Assembly: GCA_026168455.1 (NCBI GenBank)
Contig: CM047431.1
Span: forward strand, 64,484,668-64,548,667
Length of the DNA stretch: 64,000 bases
Reading direction: 5' to 3'
From: Theocolax elegans
Lineage: Eukaryota > Arthropoda > Insecta > Hymenoptera > Cerocephalidae
The notes under the pieces were generated by a model. The model ran no database searches. It worked only from the letters and a program-made list of their open reading frames with translations, and had not been told where the DNA came from. Below, piece by piece: positions 9,422-20,400 of the stretch (its first letter is position 1; the number at the start of each line of letters is the position of its first letter). Made by a program: the position numbers and the translations under genes.

Positions 9422-12400
9422 TTAGACTCCATCACTAACTGGAACACAATTACGGCGCGGTCGGTATCGTTTTAATTCGCGGATATGTACTTTCGGATTC
9501 TGTCGCGCATCATTAGTCTCGACGATATACACCGACGGAGATCTTACTTCGACTATCGCGAATGGACCGTCGTATTTAGAACGTAATTAAGCCGAAAAAT
9601 TTTGAGCCGCGTTCGATAATGTATGAACCTTCCGTAAGACTAACTCACCTACTTGATATTGAAAACTCGACCTACCTTTATCGTAATTTCGCGCTTGTTT
9701 CGCCCTTGCCTCATCGACGTGTTTCAAAACTAAATCTCTCAACGCATCTAATCGTTTCATACGATCTTTCCACACTTCAGGGTCTAACTTCAACTTTGGG
9801 CCTCGAGGTTCAACTTCCCGCCGTAAACTTTTTACCGGTAATGGTTGCCTACCGAAATTTAGAAACGCCGGAGAAACTCGAGTACTCGATTGGGTAGCCG
9901 TGTTCATCGCGTGACGCAGTTCATGCAGATGTTGACCCCAAGCACAATGATCAGACTCCACATACATCGCTATCATTGTCTTTAATGTACGATTCGCTCT
10001 TTCCATTGGATTGGTTTGAGGATGGTATGGAGGAGTAGTAACTCGCACAACTCCATATTCTTCCAATATCTCCGCCAGAAACTTATTATCAAACTCTTTC
10101 CCATTATCTGTCAACATATAATCCGGAGTTTCCCAGCGGAATAAGATTAATTCTTCAAAAGCTTTAGCCACATTTTTACCATCCGCCGTTCTCACAGGTT
10201 TTAATTGTACCCACTTGGTAAACAAATCCTGAAATACGATCAGGTATTTATACTGGCTTTTGCTATTAGGGAACTCCATCAAATCCACTGCTACTACCGA
10301 CCATGGACGTTCCACAATTCGATGTCCCATTAATCCTTGGGGTCGAGTCTAAGCTGTCTTGTAATACTGGCATTCTGGACACGACTGAACATACTCATGA
10401 ACATCATGCCATACTCCAGGCCAGTAATACTCTCGAACCACTCGATCATACGTTTTCTCGATTCCTAGATGTCCCGATGATACTTCTCGATGAGCATCGG
10501 ACATCACCCGCTTACGATGTTCGACTGGAACTACCAGTTTCCATGAGAATTCTCTGTTTGTGATCGGGTCCAACAATAGATCGTTTCTAAACCTGTACAA
10601 TAGGTTATTCTCGACTCTCCATTGTCTGAATTTAACTGGGTTCTCGATTACGTCACGTCGGCGTTGAAGATACCATTCATCGGTTATCTCCTCGAAAGCA
10701 GCAATCTCATCCTCGAACTCGAATGCTCGTGATAGCGCGTCTGGTACATGATGAATTGCCCCTTTACGATGCACAATGTCAAAACTCCATTGTTGCATTT
10801 CCAGAGCCCAACTCGCCAATCTGCCCGTTGGTTCTCTCAATTTTTGCAACCACTTCAACGCGATGTGGTCCGTTATAGCTCGAAAGTGATAACCTTCTAG
10901 ATACGGACGCAATTTCTTGATTGACCACAGCAGCGCTAAGCATTCTTTTTCCGTCGTACTATAATTTTTCTCCGCAGCTTGTAGTGTTCTACTCACAAAT
11001 ACGATTGGATGTTCTCCGTCCTCGAACTCCTGTGTTAGAACGGCTCCAATCGCATAATTACTCGCATCACATTGCACTGTAAAAGGCCTCGAAAAGTCTG
11101 GCCTAGCTAAAACCGGAGCTTGAGTCACCGCCTTTTTCAGTGTCTCAAACGCCTCTTGCTGTTCTTTACTCCATTCCCATGGTTGGTCATTTCTGATAAG
11201 CTTAAATAATGGCAGTTTCTTCTCTGAGTGTTTGTCGATAAATCTCGCGTATCACCCAACCATTCCCAAGAATCTTCTCAATTCTTTCTTGTTCCTTGGT
11301 GCTGGGTAGTCTAACACCGGTTGTATTCTTTCTGGATCAGGTCTCAACCCGTCTCGATCCAATAAATACCCCAGGTAACGTACTCTCGAACATCCAAACT
11401 CACATTTGTCTCGATTCACCGTGAGTCCTGCCTCTTTCAAGCGTTTCAGAACCAATTCCAGCCATTTTAAGTGATCCTCAAAATTATCTGTAGTGATAAT
11501 TATGTCATCCAAATAACCAAAGACATACGGTTCGTACTCAGGTCCGAACAACGCATCAATTAATCGTTGAAACGTCATTGGGGCATTCGTTAGCCCAAAT
11601 GGCATTCTTCTGAACTGCCATAAACCCGAACCTGGTACCGCGAACGCCGTATACTTTTTACTCGATTCTTCCATGGGAATTTGGAAATATGCTTGTTTCA
11701 AATCTATTTTCGATATATATTTCGCATTACGCAATTTGTCAAGTATTCCGTCGATACTCGGTATGGGATATGCATCTTTGGTCGTTCGTTTATTGAGATC
11801 TCGATAATCGATACAGAACCTATAGCTACCGTTCTGTTTCTTTACGATTACTGGTGCACTACACCAATCACTCGCAGATCTTTCGATAACCTGTTCTCGA
11901 TACATTTTCTCCACCTCATCTTCCGCAACTTTCCACATCATTGGCGACATTCTCCTTGGATTATGTTTTATAGGTGTTTTATCGTCAACCTCGATATGAT
12001 GTTCGGTTAAATTGGTCATACCAAAAATCTCTTGTTCCTCTGGAATCAACCTCGACACTAAATCCTCGATCTGTCTCAATTGTGGGGCTGCCAACTCGAC
12101 TATACCCGCACACTCACCATAGATCTGGAAACTGTCATTTTGTTGAGTCTGTCCAAACTGATGCCAGACTCCATTATCTGTTGATCTCCAAAGTCTCGCT
12201 TTCAGCTGTACTTTGATGTCCCAATTCAACCCGAAATCCATTCCTAACACCATATCATGGCTGATGCCTTCGACGGCACGAGCTGTTAACGATTTTACCT
12301 CACCATCCACATCCAGGTTAATCTTTAGCGTCCCGAGAACTCTCATAGCTTCCCCAGTAACACTGTTGATCATCGCCGATGTTTCTTTCAAACGACTCTT

Positions 12401-12619
12401 AAATTTCTTCGCAATGCGAAGTCCCACTAATGAGATAGTCGCCCCTGGATCGAACAACGCCATGTATGATTCGCCCCCAAGCGATACTCGAAGAAAATTT
12501 TTATTTTCCATAGTGGATTTCTCGACATTCTCAAATTTTTGACTTAAGTTCACCGTATCTCGAGGTTCAACCGTATTAGATACGGTTTCACCCCCATCCT
12601 GGTTTGAACGTACGGACAC
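9422..12619 (-). pseudogene. pol: Element 1 pol: protease, reverse transcriptase, RNase H, integrase
   Basis: One frame of 1,066 codons runs from ATG at 12,619 to TAA at 9,422 with three premature stops (TGA 11,252; TAG 10,349; TAA 9,587) and no frameshift. Protease: ALFDPGATISLV at about residue 54-65 and VLGMDF near 124; the active-site triplet is DPG, not D[ST]G. Reverse transcriptase: YRFCIDYRDLN, MPFGLTNAP, and YLDD at 369-372. RNase H: QCDASNYAIG, TEKECLA, TDHIALKW. Integrase: zinc-binding H-H-C-C ending CPECQYYK, core residues in VDLMEF, LTDNGKEFDN and NPMERANRTLK, then a GPY/F module (KYDGPF) and VHIRELKRYRPRR. The TGA sits where Trp is expected (FLGMVG-stop-YARFI) and the TAG where Gln is plausible, both single transitions. 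RT order and GPY/F place it in Ty3/Gypsy. Confidence 0.9.
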
Positions 12620-12659
12620 ACTCCGTAGATCACAACCACGACTCGATACGACTAAACTG

Positions 12660-13090
12660 CCAGTTCATTCTCATTACTATTTGCCTTATTCATTTTACTC
12701 GTGAACTTGTTAAGTCCTTGTGCCCAGGAAATTAATTCAGAGGTAGACAACTCTGCCTCTTCTAATGTCCTCAGCAATCCTCGGTAACGTATTGTTTGTT
12801 CGCTTACTACTCTCATTAGTTACTCTCTTTTTAATCGCCCCACGCGATATATTCTCCTCCGGTATCTTACGACTCACAACAGTCTTCACACTCTGTACCG
12901 GCTTAGGAAAATCATAATTCACACTCTGAACACTAATTACTCGAGGAATAGGCTTGACGACTTGACTCGACGAAACGCCTGTACTCTTCTCTCCTCGCAA
13001 ACTATCTACGTTACCCGCTTGAAAACTCGTATTCACACACTCTATATTTACTGCTTGAGTTCCTACTTGTCTGCAGGGTTCAGAGAACTC
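12660..13090 (-). pseudogene. Element 1 gag-pol junction segment
   Basis: Directly after gag ends (TAG at 13,063-13,065) an overlapping frame in -1 register stays open from about 13,090 to 12,737, then the plausible coding sequence moves to another frame (about 12,780-12,660, containing STSELISWAQGLNKF) that ends in a stop before pol. The first step would suit a -1 ribosomal frameshift between gag and pol, though no classic slippery heptamer is visible; the second step is probably a mutation. No domain is recognised; by position it is the linker between the gag zinc knuckles and the protease. Confidence 0.4.
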
Positions 13091-15658
13091 GCCTGAGCCC
13101 CTACCAATTCGTTTCCCAACATCTTAACAATGTTACGGCAATTCGGGCAATTTCTCAACATATAGCCCAGCTGACCGCACCCTTGACACTGCACCGGTGC
13201 TGTATCGACTTTCGGTGTTTGGTTAATTCCCGGGTTCGGGCACTGATTCGCGCTGTGTCCCTGTTACCTGCATCTGAAGCATGTTCGCTTCGCACATTCG
13301 GATGCCCGATGTCCAACAGCTTGGCACACAAAGCACGTACCCACGAACCCTTGAGGCTTGTTAGCCTGTGGATAATTTCCGCCTTGATTGTTCCAATTTG
13401 TTGTTCTCTGCCCGTAACTATTGTTGGGAAATTGATTTGTTTTAGGCTCGATTTTCATTGTATTTTGTACAACTCCAGCTTGTCTTGGATTTTGTCTCGA
13501 TGTATTATTACTCGAAACAACTCCTCGATTATACTGATTCTGGTTGTTACTCACATTCGTGTTTTGTGGCTGCATGATAGCACTAACAGGCGCATCTACC
13601 TGTAATGCTGCAACCCTCTCTGTTTCGATTCTCTTCTCTGGTTTCACATTATCCTGCAAATTGTTCTTCTGTCCGCCCTTCTTGGAATTTTTCGGTTTCT
13701 TTGCTTCTTCTCTACTCTTAATTTGTTCATCCACGCTCTCAATTTTCGCACACACAGCTGCCATTTTAGCCGATTTGCCTGTGGCTTTATACGCCAAATG
13801 CGGCAATCTCGACTTATCTTTCGGTGGTGGAGGTTGATAGCGTTTCTTCATCTCCATCTGTTTCTCGAACTCTCGACCATAGTGCTCTATCGACTCTAAA
13901 CTTGTAATTTCTTTGCTCCACATATATTCTTGGTAAGCTGGTAACAGTCTGCTAAACACTATGCTAATCTGTTCATATAACGACGGAGGTTGTCTGAAGT
14001 AGCTTATTATTTGTTTAATTGTAGCTAAATACGGTACTATCTTTTCTCCCGAACCTTGAGATGTCGATCGCAACTCTTCCATCAAATCTTCTCTGTTTAT
14101 TTCTCCTACAAATTGTTTCCGAAAGGCGATTTTAAATTCCTTTCACGACTCAATTTCATCTCTTCTAACCTCGAACCATAAGCTAGCATTACCAGCTAAT
14201 ACAGCTGGCACCGACCAAATTAACTCGTTATCTGGAATACATGCAGCTAACCTGCATTGATTTAACCTTCTCAAAAATTCTTCCGGATTTTCTTTATCAC
14301 CTCCACTAAACTTTAAGTGCCATTCACGTAAAGTACGAATAATTTGACTAATATTATTGGCTCGATTTACTCGACCACCCATATCTTCGTCATCTGTATC
14401 TACGTCGTCACGAACTAATTCGCGAAAATCCACCTCGAGACAATCAGGATTCCTATGCGTTGACAAACGCCGAATCCTCGCATTCGCATAGTCTCTGCGG
14501 TCTGGAATCGAATTTCCCGAACGATTTGACCTATTGTCAACTCGAGGCTCTTCCTCTTGTTGATTTCTAAGTCCATAATGTTCTTTTCTCACATTATTGA
14601 TTTGTGATACAACCGGATACGCATTATTCGCTGTTTGACCCGTCCACATTTGAGAAACGGGTGGATATCTTGTCTCATTCCGTGCCTCATTTGCCACTGG
14701 ATTCGACCTCCAACCCGATACCTCAAGTGGAAAATACTGTACATCGTCTCGAACAATCGGTGGTGGCAACCCTAAGTGTGGCGGATACATCGTATTGTTT
14801 TCAAAATCCGGCAATGATTGCTCATTTGGTACAATACGACGTCTACGCGGTGTACTCTCTATTGGATAACTCGATGTAAACGGAATATTATGACTCGAAA
14901 CCTGCGGTACTGAAATACTCGGAAATACATATGTCGAACCCGTCGTAGTTACACTATTCGTTACTGACGAAATAGCTGTACTCACTGGACATAACTGCGG
15001 ATTGAACTGTGATAACGGTGGATTCGCTCGTGTTGACATAACCGTCGGTAAATTTAATAAATGTTTATTACCCGTCGGCGCATTTAAAGTTCTATTCTGC
15101 GATTGAACCGTTGGAACGCGCGGAATTGCCCCATTATTACCTCGAGATACGCAAGTTGCGCGAGACGGTGTAATAATTGTTTCACCCGCTGACTTCCATA
15201 AAACCGCCCAATTCGACATAAAATTCGCTTTCTGTGCAGTCCTCATATTAACTCCAATATTTCCTTCTATCGTATCCGATTCCGTTACATTTGGTACCCT
15301 AGCACCTCCTACGGCTCCCTCACTATTCTTTGTTTCAAAATTAGCTATCCTAACATTATCATCTTCCATTTCTACGTACGATCTCGATCTATTTCCTAAA
15401 TTCTCTTCATCAAACGCCGCGAACCACGGTACATCCAATACACGACCCATTGTTCGTAGCGCGGCGCGAAAAATACGCTCTCCTTTAGCACGATGAGTAC
15501 CGATGTGACTTAGTCTTTGCGCATTTAATTGACGCGTAATTTCGTAAATCTGTCCAAGCTAGTATTCGATCTAAGCGGTCACATTCCATTGGATCCGATA
15601 AAATACGATTCATACTCTCCGTGTACTCCGCATTACCAGTATCCGATGTCATCGACAT
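13063..15658 (-). pseudogene. gag: Element 1 gag: capsid and zinc knuckles
   Basis: The likely start is ATG at 15,658 (MSMTSDTGNAEYTES); a frameshift near 15,550 moves into the frame that is open through ATG 15,450. The N-terminal motif RVLDVPWFAAFDEENL matches in position and kind the VDINLEIPWFPEYDEN motif of element 2 gag. Capsid-type sequence follows (HLKFSGGDKENPEEFLRRL, ASLWFEVRRDEIES). A TGA at 14,143-14,145 replaces an expected Trp, after which KEFKIAFRKQFVGEINRED continues in the same frame. Zinc knuckles: CFVCQAVGHRASEC is intact; the second, CFRC...GHSANQC, holds a TAA at 13,264-13,266; a third Cys-rich piece reads CQGCGQLGYMLRNCPNC. Stop at 13,063. The protein would coat the RNA and form the particle. 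Broken in at least three places. Confidence 0.8.
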
Positions 15659-16479
15659 TTTCACGATTTAAATTTGAACCACGAAGTAAAAGTAAGAAAA
15701 AAAAATTACACGAATCAACGCAAAAACTCGAAACAACTCGACTCCACACAGGTTATTTGTACTCGTTGATTGTTAGTGTTTATTAGTTAGAACACTTAGT
15801 CAAAACACCTATTATATTGTAATTTAAGAGACTTGGTATTCTCGCTGGGTAATAATTAATGGAAACAAAAAGCAAAAAAAATTACAATGTGACTGAGCAA
15901 TAAATAAATTCCTAACTAAATATTAACAAAAAATTGCATAATAAAATATACTAAAATATACCCACTGTATATTGTAGTTCCTTTGCCCCTAAAACTCGAT
16001 TATTTTATCAGAAAATTATATATGAGTTTATTATAAGATTTCCTTGCGAAATTCTTGAATCCAACTGAAAAACAAAAATTGACTCGAGTCCTATGTTGGT
16101 TAAATTGGATGTAGCCTAAATAAAACTCGATATCTTCCTTCAAACCTATAAATTTTTCAAGAAAGGCTCGATTTCTTCTATCAAGACTCAATTTCTTCAA
16201 TAAACCTCGATTTCTTCTATACAGACTCAATTTCTTCAATAAGACTCAATTTCTTCAATACAGACTCAATTTCCTCACTAAAGCTTAATATCTTCAATAA
16301 GACTCAATATCTCTTCAAGTAACTCGAAACTCTTCTTATCACTCGAAATGTTTTCAAGTAAATCACGAGTTTCTTCCAATGTTACTCGGATTTTTCTAAT
16401 CTCCAAATTTTTCTGTAAAGCTAAAATAAATTAAACTCGATATACTCCAGCTGTAATAAACAATGTACAAATATATATA
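15659..16479. other. Element 1 leader, first part, with short tandem motifs
   Basis: Non-coding between gag and the nested foldback. It is rich in ACTCGA motifs, and at 16,160-16,330 contains an imperfect tandem repeat of about 20 bp (GACTCAATTTCTTCAATAA and variants, at least eight units). The minus-strand frame over this part is only a reflection of the repeat. Confidence 0.55.
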
Positions 16480-17468
16480 GGATATTCCACACGAAGTGGT
16501 CCGATCAAAATTTTAAAATGCTCCAAATTTTGGGTACACATTGCAAATGTTTTTCAGAATACAGAAAAAAATTTTTAGATACTAGAATTTATTTGCTCAT
16601 AAGTTATTCTAACCTCAAAAAATGGATTTTTCCAATTTTTTTTCAACACCAGCTGGGTTTACAACTATTTAACTCAAAATCTATCAACTTTTACTATAGA
16701 ACATTATATGTAACATTCGTTGCTAATTGTGTCTGGAATTTATTCTTCTGGGTTAGAATTTCTAATTCCAAGGTGAATGTAATATAAACTACATGTCAAT
16801 ATTCAACTCAAAAAAGTGCAAGTTCGCCACAATTGATTTTTTTATCCAGAAGTCTAAAAGAAAGCTTGGAGCAATACCTTTCAAACGGTCTGTAGCATTT
16901 TTATGGCCTCCAATGCTGTAAAAAGTTATGATAATTTAAAAAAACACGAAATTTTTTTAAAAATTTAAATGGGAATTACCATGTTAATTTTTGTGAATTT
17001 TTTCTCTTTCTTTAAATTATCATAACTTTTTACAGAATTGAAGGCCATAAAAATGCTACAGACCGTTTGAAAGGTATTGCTCCAATTTTTTTAGACTTTG
17101 GGATAAAAAAATCAATTGTGGCGAACTTGCACTTTTTTTGAGTTGAATATTGACATGTAGTTTATATAACATTCACCTTGGAATTAGAAATTCTAACCCA
17201 GAAGAATAAATTCCAGACACAATTAGCAACGAATGTTACATATAATGTTCTATAGTAAAAGCTGATAGATTTTGAGTTAAATAGTGGTAAACCCAGCTGA
17301 TGTTGAAAAAAACTTGGAAAAATTAACTTTTTGAGGTAAGAATAACTTATGAGCAAATAAATTCTAGTATCTAAAAATTATTTTCTGTATTCTGAGAAAT
17401 ATTTGCAATGTGTACCCAAAATTTGGTGCATATTAAAATTTTGATCGGACCAGTTTACGTGGAATACC

Positions 17469-17470
<2 letters not shown>
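16480..17470. mobile_element. 1-kb foldback (hairpin) element nested in the element 1 leader
   Basis: Two arms of about 460 bp (16,480-16,940 and 17,011-17,470) are inverted copies of each other with only scattered differences, around a 70-bp loop. The ends read G(A/G)TATTCCAC and then (A/C)TGGTCCGATCAAAATTTT. Both flanks are TA-rich (ATATATA), compatible with a TA target duplication that cannot be resolved. The two arms give mirror-image short frames, which are not genes. This is a non-autonomous foldback/MITE-like element. Confidence 0.85.
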
Positions 17471-17501
<31 letters not shown>

Positions 17502-18249
17502 GTGGAAATATATATATGCCTAATTCTCTAAATGCTCAATACACATGTATTATGTGCTATTCTCCCTAAATTAACGGGTATACCACCAATATCTTTTAAA
17601 TTCACAAGATGATTGAATTTTCCGCAAACAAAACTCGAAAAATTCTTTCGTGTAAGTGTAGGCTTAGGAAGGAAAAGTGTAGAAAAACAAAAACAATATT
17701 CATATACACACTCTATAACAAGTTTTTCATCAACTTACGCGAAACCCAGGGTAAGGAAAAAAAAATAATTTGGGCCCACCCTAAAGGAACGACGGTGTTG
17801 ATGAAAATTGCACTAAGGTACAACACAATATATACCATAAATCTCGCTAAAATCTCCTTTACAAAAAACATACAACAAAATTCAACATTGTAATAAATAA
17901 TAATTATTATTAGATAATACGTCACCTACTTCGACGCAGATGAAATGTTGGTTTATCCAAGTGCAGTCCTGAATTGAGTAAGGTTTTAAATATTAACTAA
18001 GGGACACTTTGCTAACTAATCATCTCTCACACTCATACACATACTCTAAAATCAATAACCATTAGATCAAATAAATAATTTTCAAAATTGCTCCTAGTGT
18101 GTCTTTACACAATAATTCTAACTCGGCTGACTCGACAAATCCATAAACTGCTACTCAACTCTCGAAAAGAACTCCCTACGCCATTTTGTCGACTTAGCGT
18201 CGGTCTCTCTACACGAAATCTATTAACATAAATTTTTGTATAATTTAAA
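17471..18249. other. Element 1 leader, second part
   Basis: Begins with a (TA)n microsatellite (about 17,470-17,500). No coding region supported: the two frames between 17,609 and 17,925 overlap on opposite strands and show no family. ACTCGA-type motifs recur. Confidence 0.5.
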
Positions 18250-18262
18250 ACGTTGGGCACCA
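18250..18262 (-). other. Primer-binding site of element 1, tRNA-Lys type
   Basis: Four bases inside the 5' LTR the minus strand reads TGGTGCCCAACGT. The 3' end of insect tRNA-Lys(CTT) would need TGGCGCCCAACGT, so 12 of 13 bases match; the one mismatch is a C-to-T change. Confidence 0.6.
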
Positions 18263-18266
18263 TTTA

Positions 18267-19847
18267 TGACGAGTCGATTTTATATATACTATCAAAATTA
18301 TAAAATCTAACCGCACGCTAATACTTTTAATCAGTTCCGTTTACCTCAATTGACTATAATTAAAAGTCTCACCTCGGCTTGAGATTTCCGCACTCTGTAA
18401 AGGGGGGTCAGAAAAAAAATGGCGAAACCCACGTCGAATCAGCAATGATAGTTTATTAATTTTTCTCGACAACACAAACAACACGGACAATACGAGGAGC
18501 AACTACCAATAAATGAACAATTTATAATTATAATGAACAATTAAATTTATTAGCAAATTAACGATAATTACATCCTAATGATCATTGATCGCTGCATCGA
18601 TCTAAAACATGAAACGCAATACGAATTTCTTAAACAATCTCATTTAATAAACAATTATTTAATAAATAAAAGAAAAGAAAACGCGACGCGATCACACACA
18701 ATCTCACTCACACACACCTAAATAGGGTAAATTTCGCGCCAGAAATCGACATTAACTCGATTCTCGATAAAAATATTAATTTAGACTCGAGCTGAAAGAA
18801 AAGTTTGTTGCCGATACTCTAAAACTATCGGATCTGCTACCTTACTCAATTTATCAAAACTACACCTGTAAATAAAAAATATAACTCGAAAAATACACAA
18901 TTACATTTATATCAGCTATTCATGATTCCCGAAGCTGTAAATTAAATTAAATATTAAACGATCTCACCAACATTCCACCTTGAATACACTCTCAATATTA
19001 ATTATTATCCTTTCTTTTAGTTGTCCACAATAAAATAATTATGTCATTATTGTCCTGGACTCACAATGCTCAATTTAATATTAACTGATAATTTTTCAAA
19101 ATGGAGACTCCTTTTTCTCAATATCTCTGTATTCTCACAATGATCTCTCTTACGCTTTCTCAAAAACACCGCTGTACTCAATCAAGGCTAGGACAAGGAG
19201 AACGGAAGGACGCGATCGAGGGATGATCCGCCCCCCGTAACGAAATTTTCTGAGATCACCTGATTATAGATCTTTGGATATGTTGGCTGAAACTCGATAT
19301 TATTCGTGGAAAATTCTCTCGACAATTTGATTGGTTTTATTCCAGGATGCGCGAACCTGCGCGAGGATAATTGTCCTCATAAAAAATCACTCATATGGCG
19401 CGACACTCGAAATCAAATTGCCGGATTCGAAATATCTTAATTTCATCATACTCGAAAAACACCCAATTATAACACCAAAAATGTCACCAAAATAACACCA
19501 AAAATACATAATAAACTAATAGATATCATCAGTAACATATAAAATCAACATATAACTCATGCAACATGTAAACATTAATTTAAATACTCGAGAAAATCCA
19601 ACTATAAATCGCAATACCAATTACCCATATGATACAATGAGTGAGAGAGAGAGAACGCCTTATATATATAGACATGCTTATATATTTAATATACCTCGAT
19701 AAAATCTCTCTCTCGGCTATATCATGCTCTCCACTCTGATAGCGACGCGAGCATGTTGCGCGTACTCATTATTCGGGAGAGAGCGATTGCGTGCGTTACT
19801 CCGCTCACCCCTCCCCACGTGACGATAATACCCGGTGTACGTTGTCA
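18267..19847 (-). repeat. 5' LTR of element 1
   Basis: Matches the 3' LTR in two blocks (18,267-19,477 and 19,604-19,847); the intervening 126 bp (including AACACCAAAA repeats) are missing from the 3' copy. Plus-strand edges TGACGAGTCG and GTTGTCA give TG...CA ends. On the minus strand TATATAAGG followed by a CT-rich run (about 19,645-19,670) could be the promoter. Its right end lies only about 128 bp from the satellite. Confidence 0.75.
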
Positions 19848-19975
19848 CCGCGATCACCTGTTTTCTCGCGTTCGGGTTTATCTTAGAATATGTGTATGTG
19901 CGTCTGTATGTCCCGGTTGCCAAAGATGCGCGTACGTATAAATTAACCCGTACGCGCACACGTGTATTATCATCA
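19848..19975. other. Short unique interval between LTR and satellite
   Basis: About 128 bp with CGCGTACG-type runs, unlike the satellite and not found next to the other LTR. It may be flanking host DNA or an outer part of the LTR lost from the other copy. It ends in TATTATCATC, where the first satellite monomer starts. Confidence 0.4.
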
Positions 19976-20400
19976 AAAATGAAAAAGTGGACGTTTTGGC
20001 CGGTTTTATGTGTATTTTCACACATATAAATGCATTCGAATTTGATCAACCCGGCCGCGGAACGAAATTGAAAATTTTTAAAAAATCGACGTTTTTGCCG
20101 GTTTTATGTATATTTTCACACATAAATGTATTTGAATTTGATCAACCCGGCCGGGGAACAAAACTGAAAATATTGAAGAAATAGAGGTTTTGGTCGGTAT
20201 TCTGTGTATTTTCACACATATAAATGCATTTGAATTTGATTAACCCGACCGGGGAACGAAACTGAACATTTTTAAAAAATAGATGTTTTGGTCAGTATTC
20301 TGTGTATTTTCACACATATAAATGCATTTGAATTTGATCAACCCGGCAACGGGGAACGAAACTGAAAATATTGAAAAAATTAACGTTTTGGCCGGTTTTA

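Larger units (their letters stand above)
6696..19847 (-). mobile_element. Element 1: degenerate Ty3/Gypsy LTR retrotransposon with a third ORF
   Basis: LTRs (6,696-8,904 and 18,267-19,847) bracket, in minus-strand order: a primer-binding site, a 2.6-kb leader, gag, pol in the order PR-RT-RNase H-IN (the Ty3/Gypsy order) and an extra ORF before the polypurine tract. Two foreign repeats are nested in it: a foldback at 16,480-17,470 in the leader and a 742-bp insert in the 3' LTR. Stops and a frameshift make it inactive. The two outer flanks (...TTGTA and CCGCG...) share no target duplication, so the ends may have been rearranged, or the outer boundary on the right is slightly misplaced. Confidence 0.85.

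Noticed and set aside
17609..17925. Opposed frames of 94 and 70 codons in the element 1 leader
   Set aside because: They overlap on opposite strands, have no domain and lie between primer site and gag, where non-coding sequence is expected.
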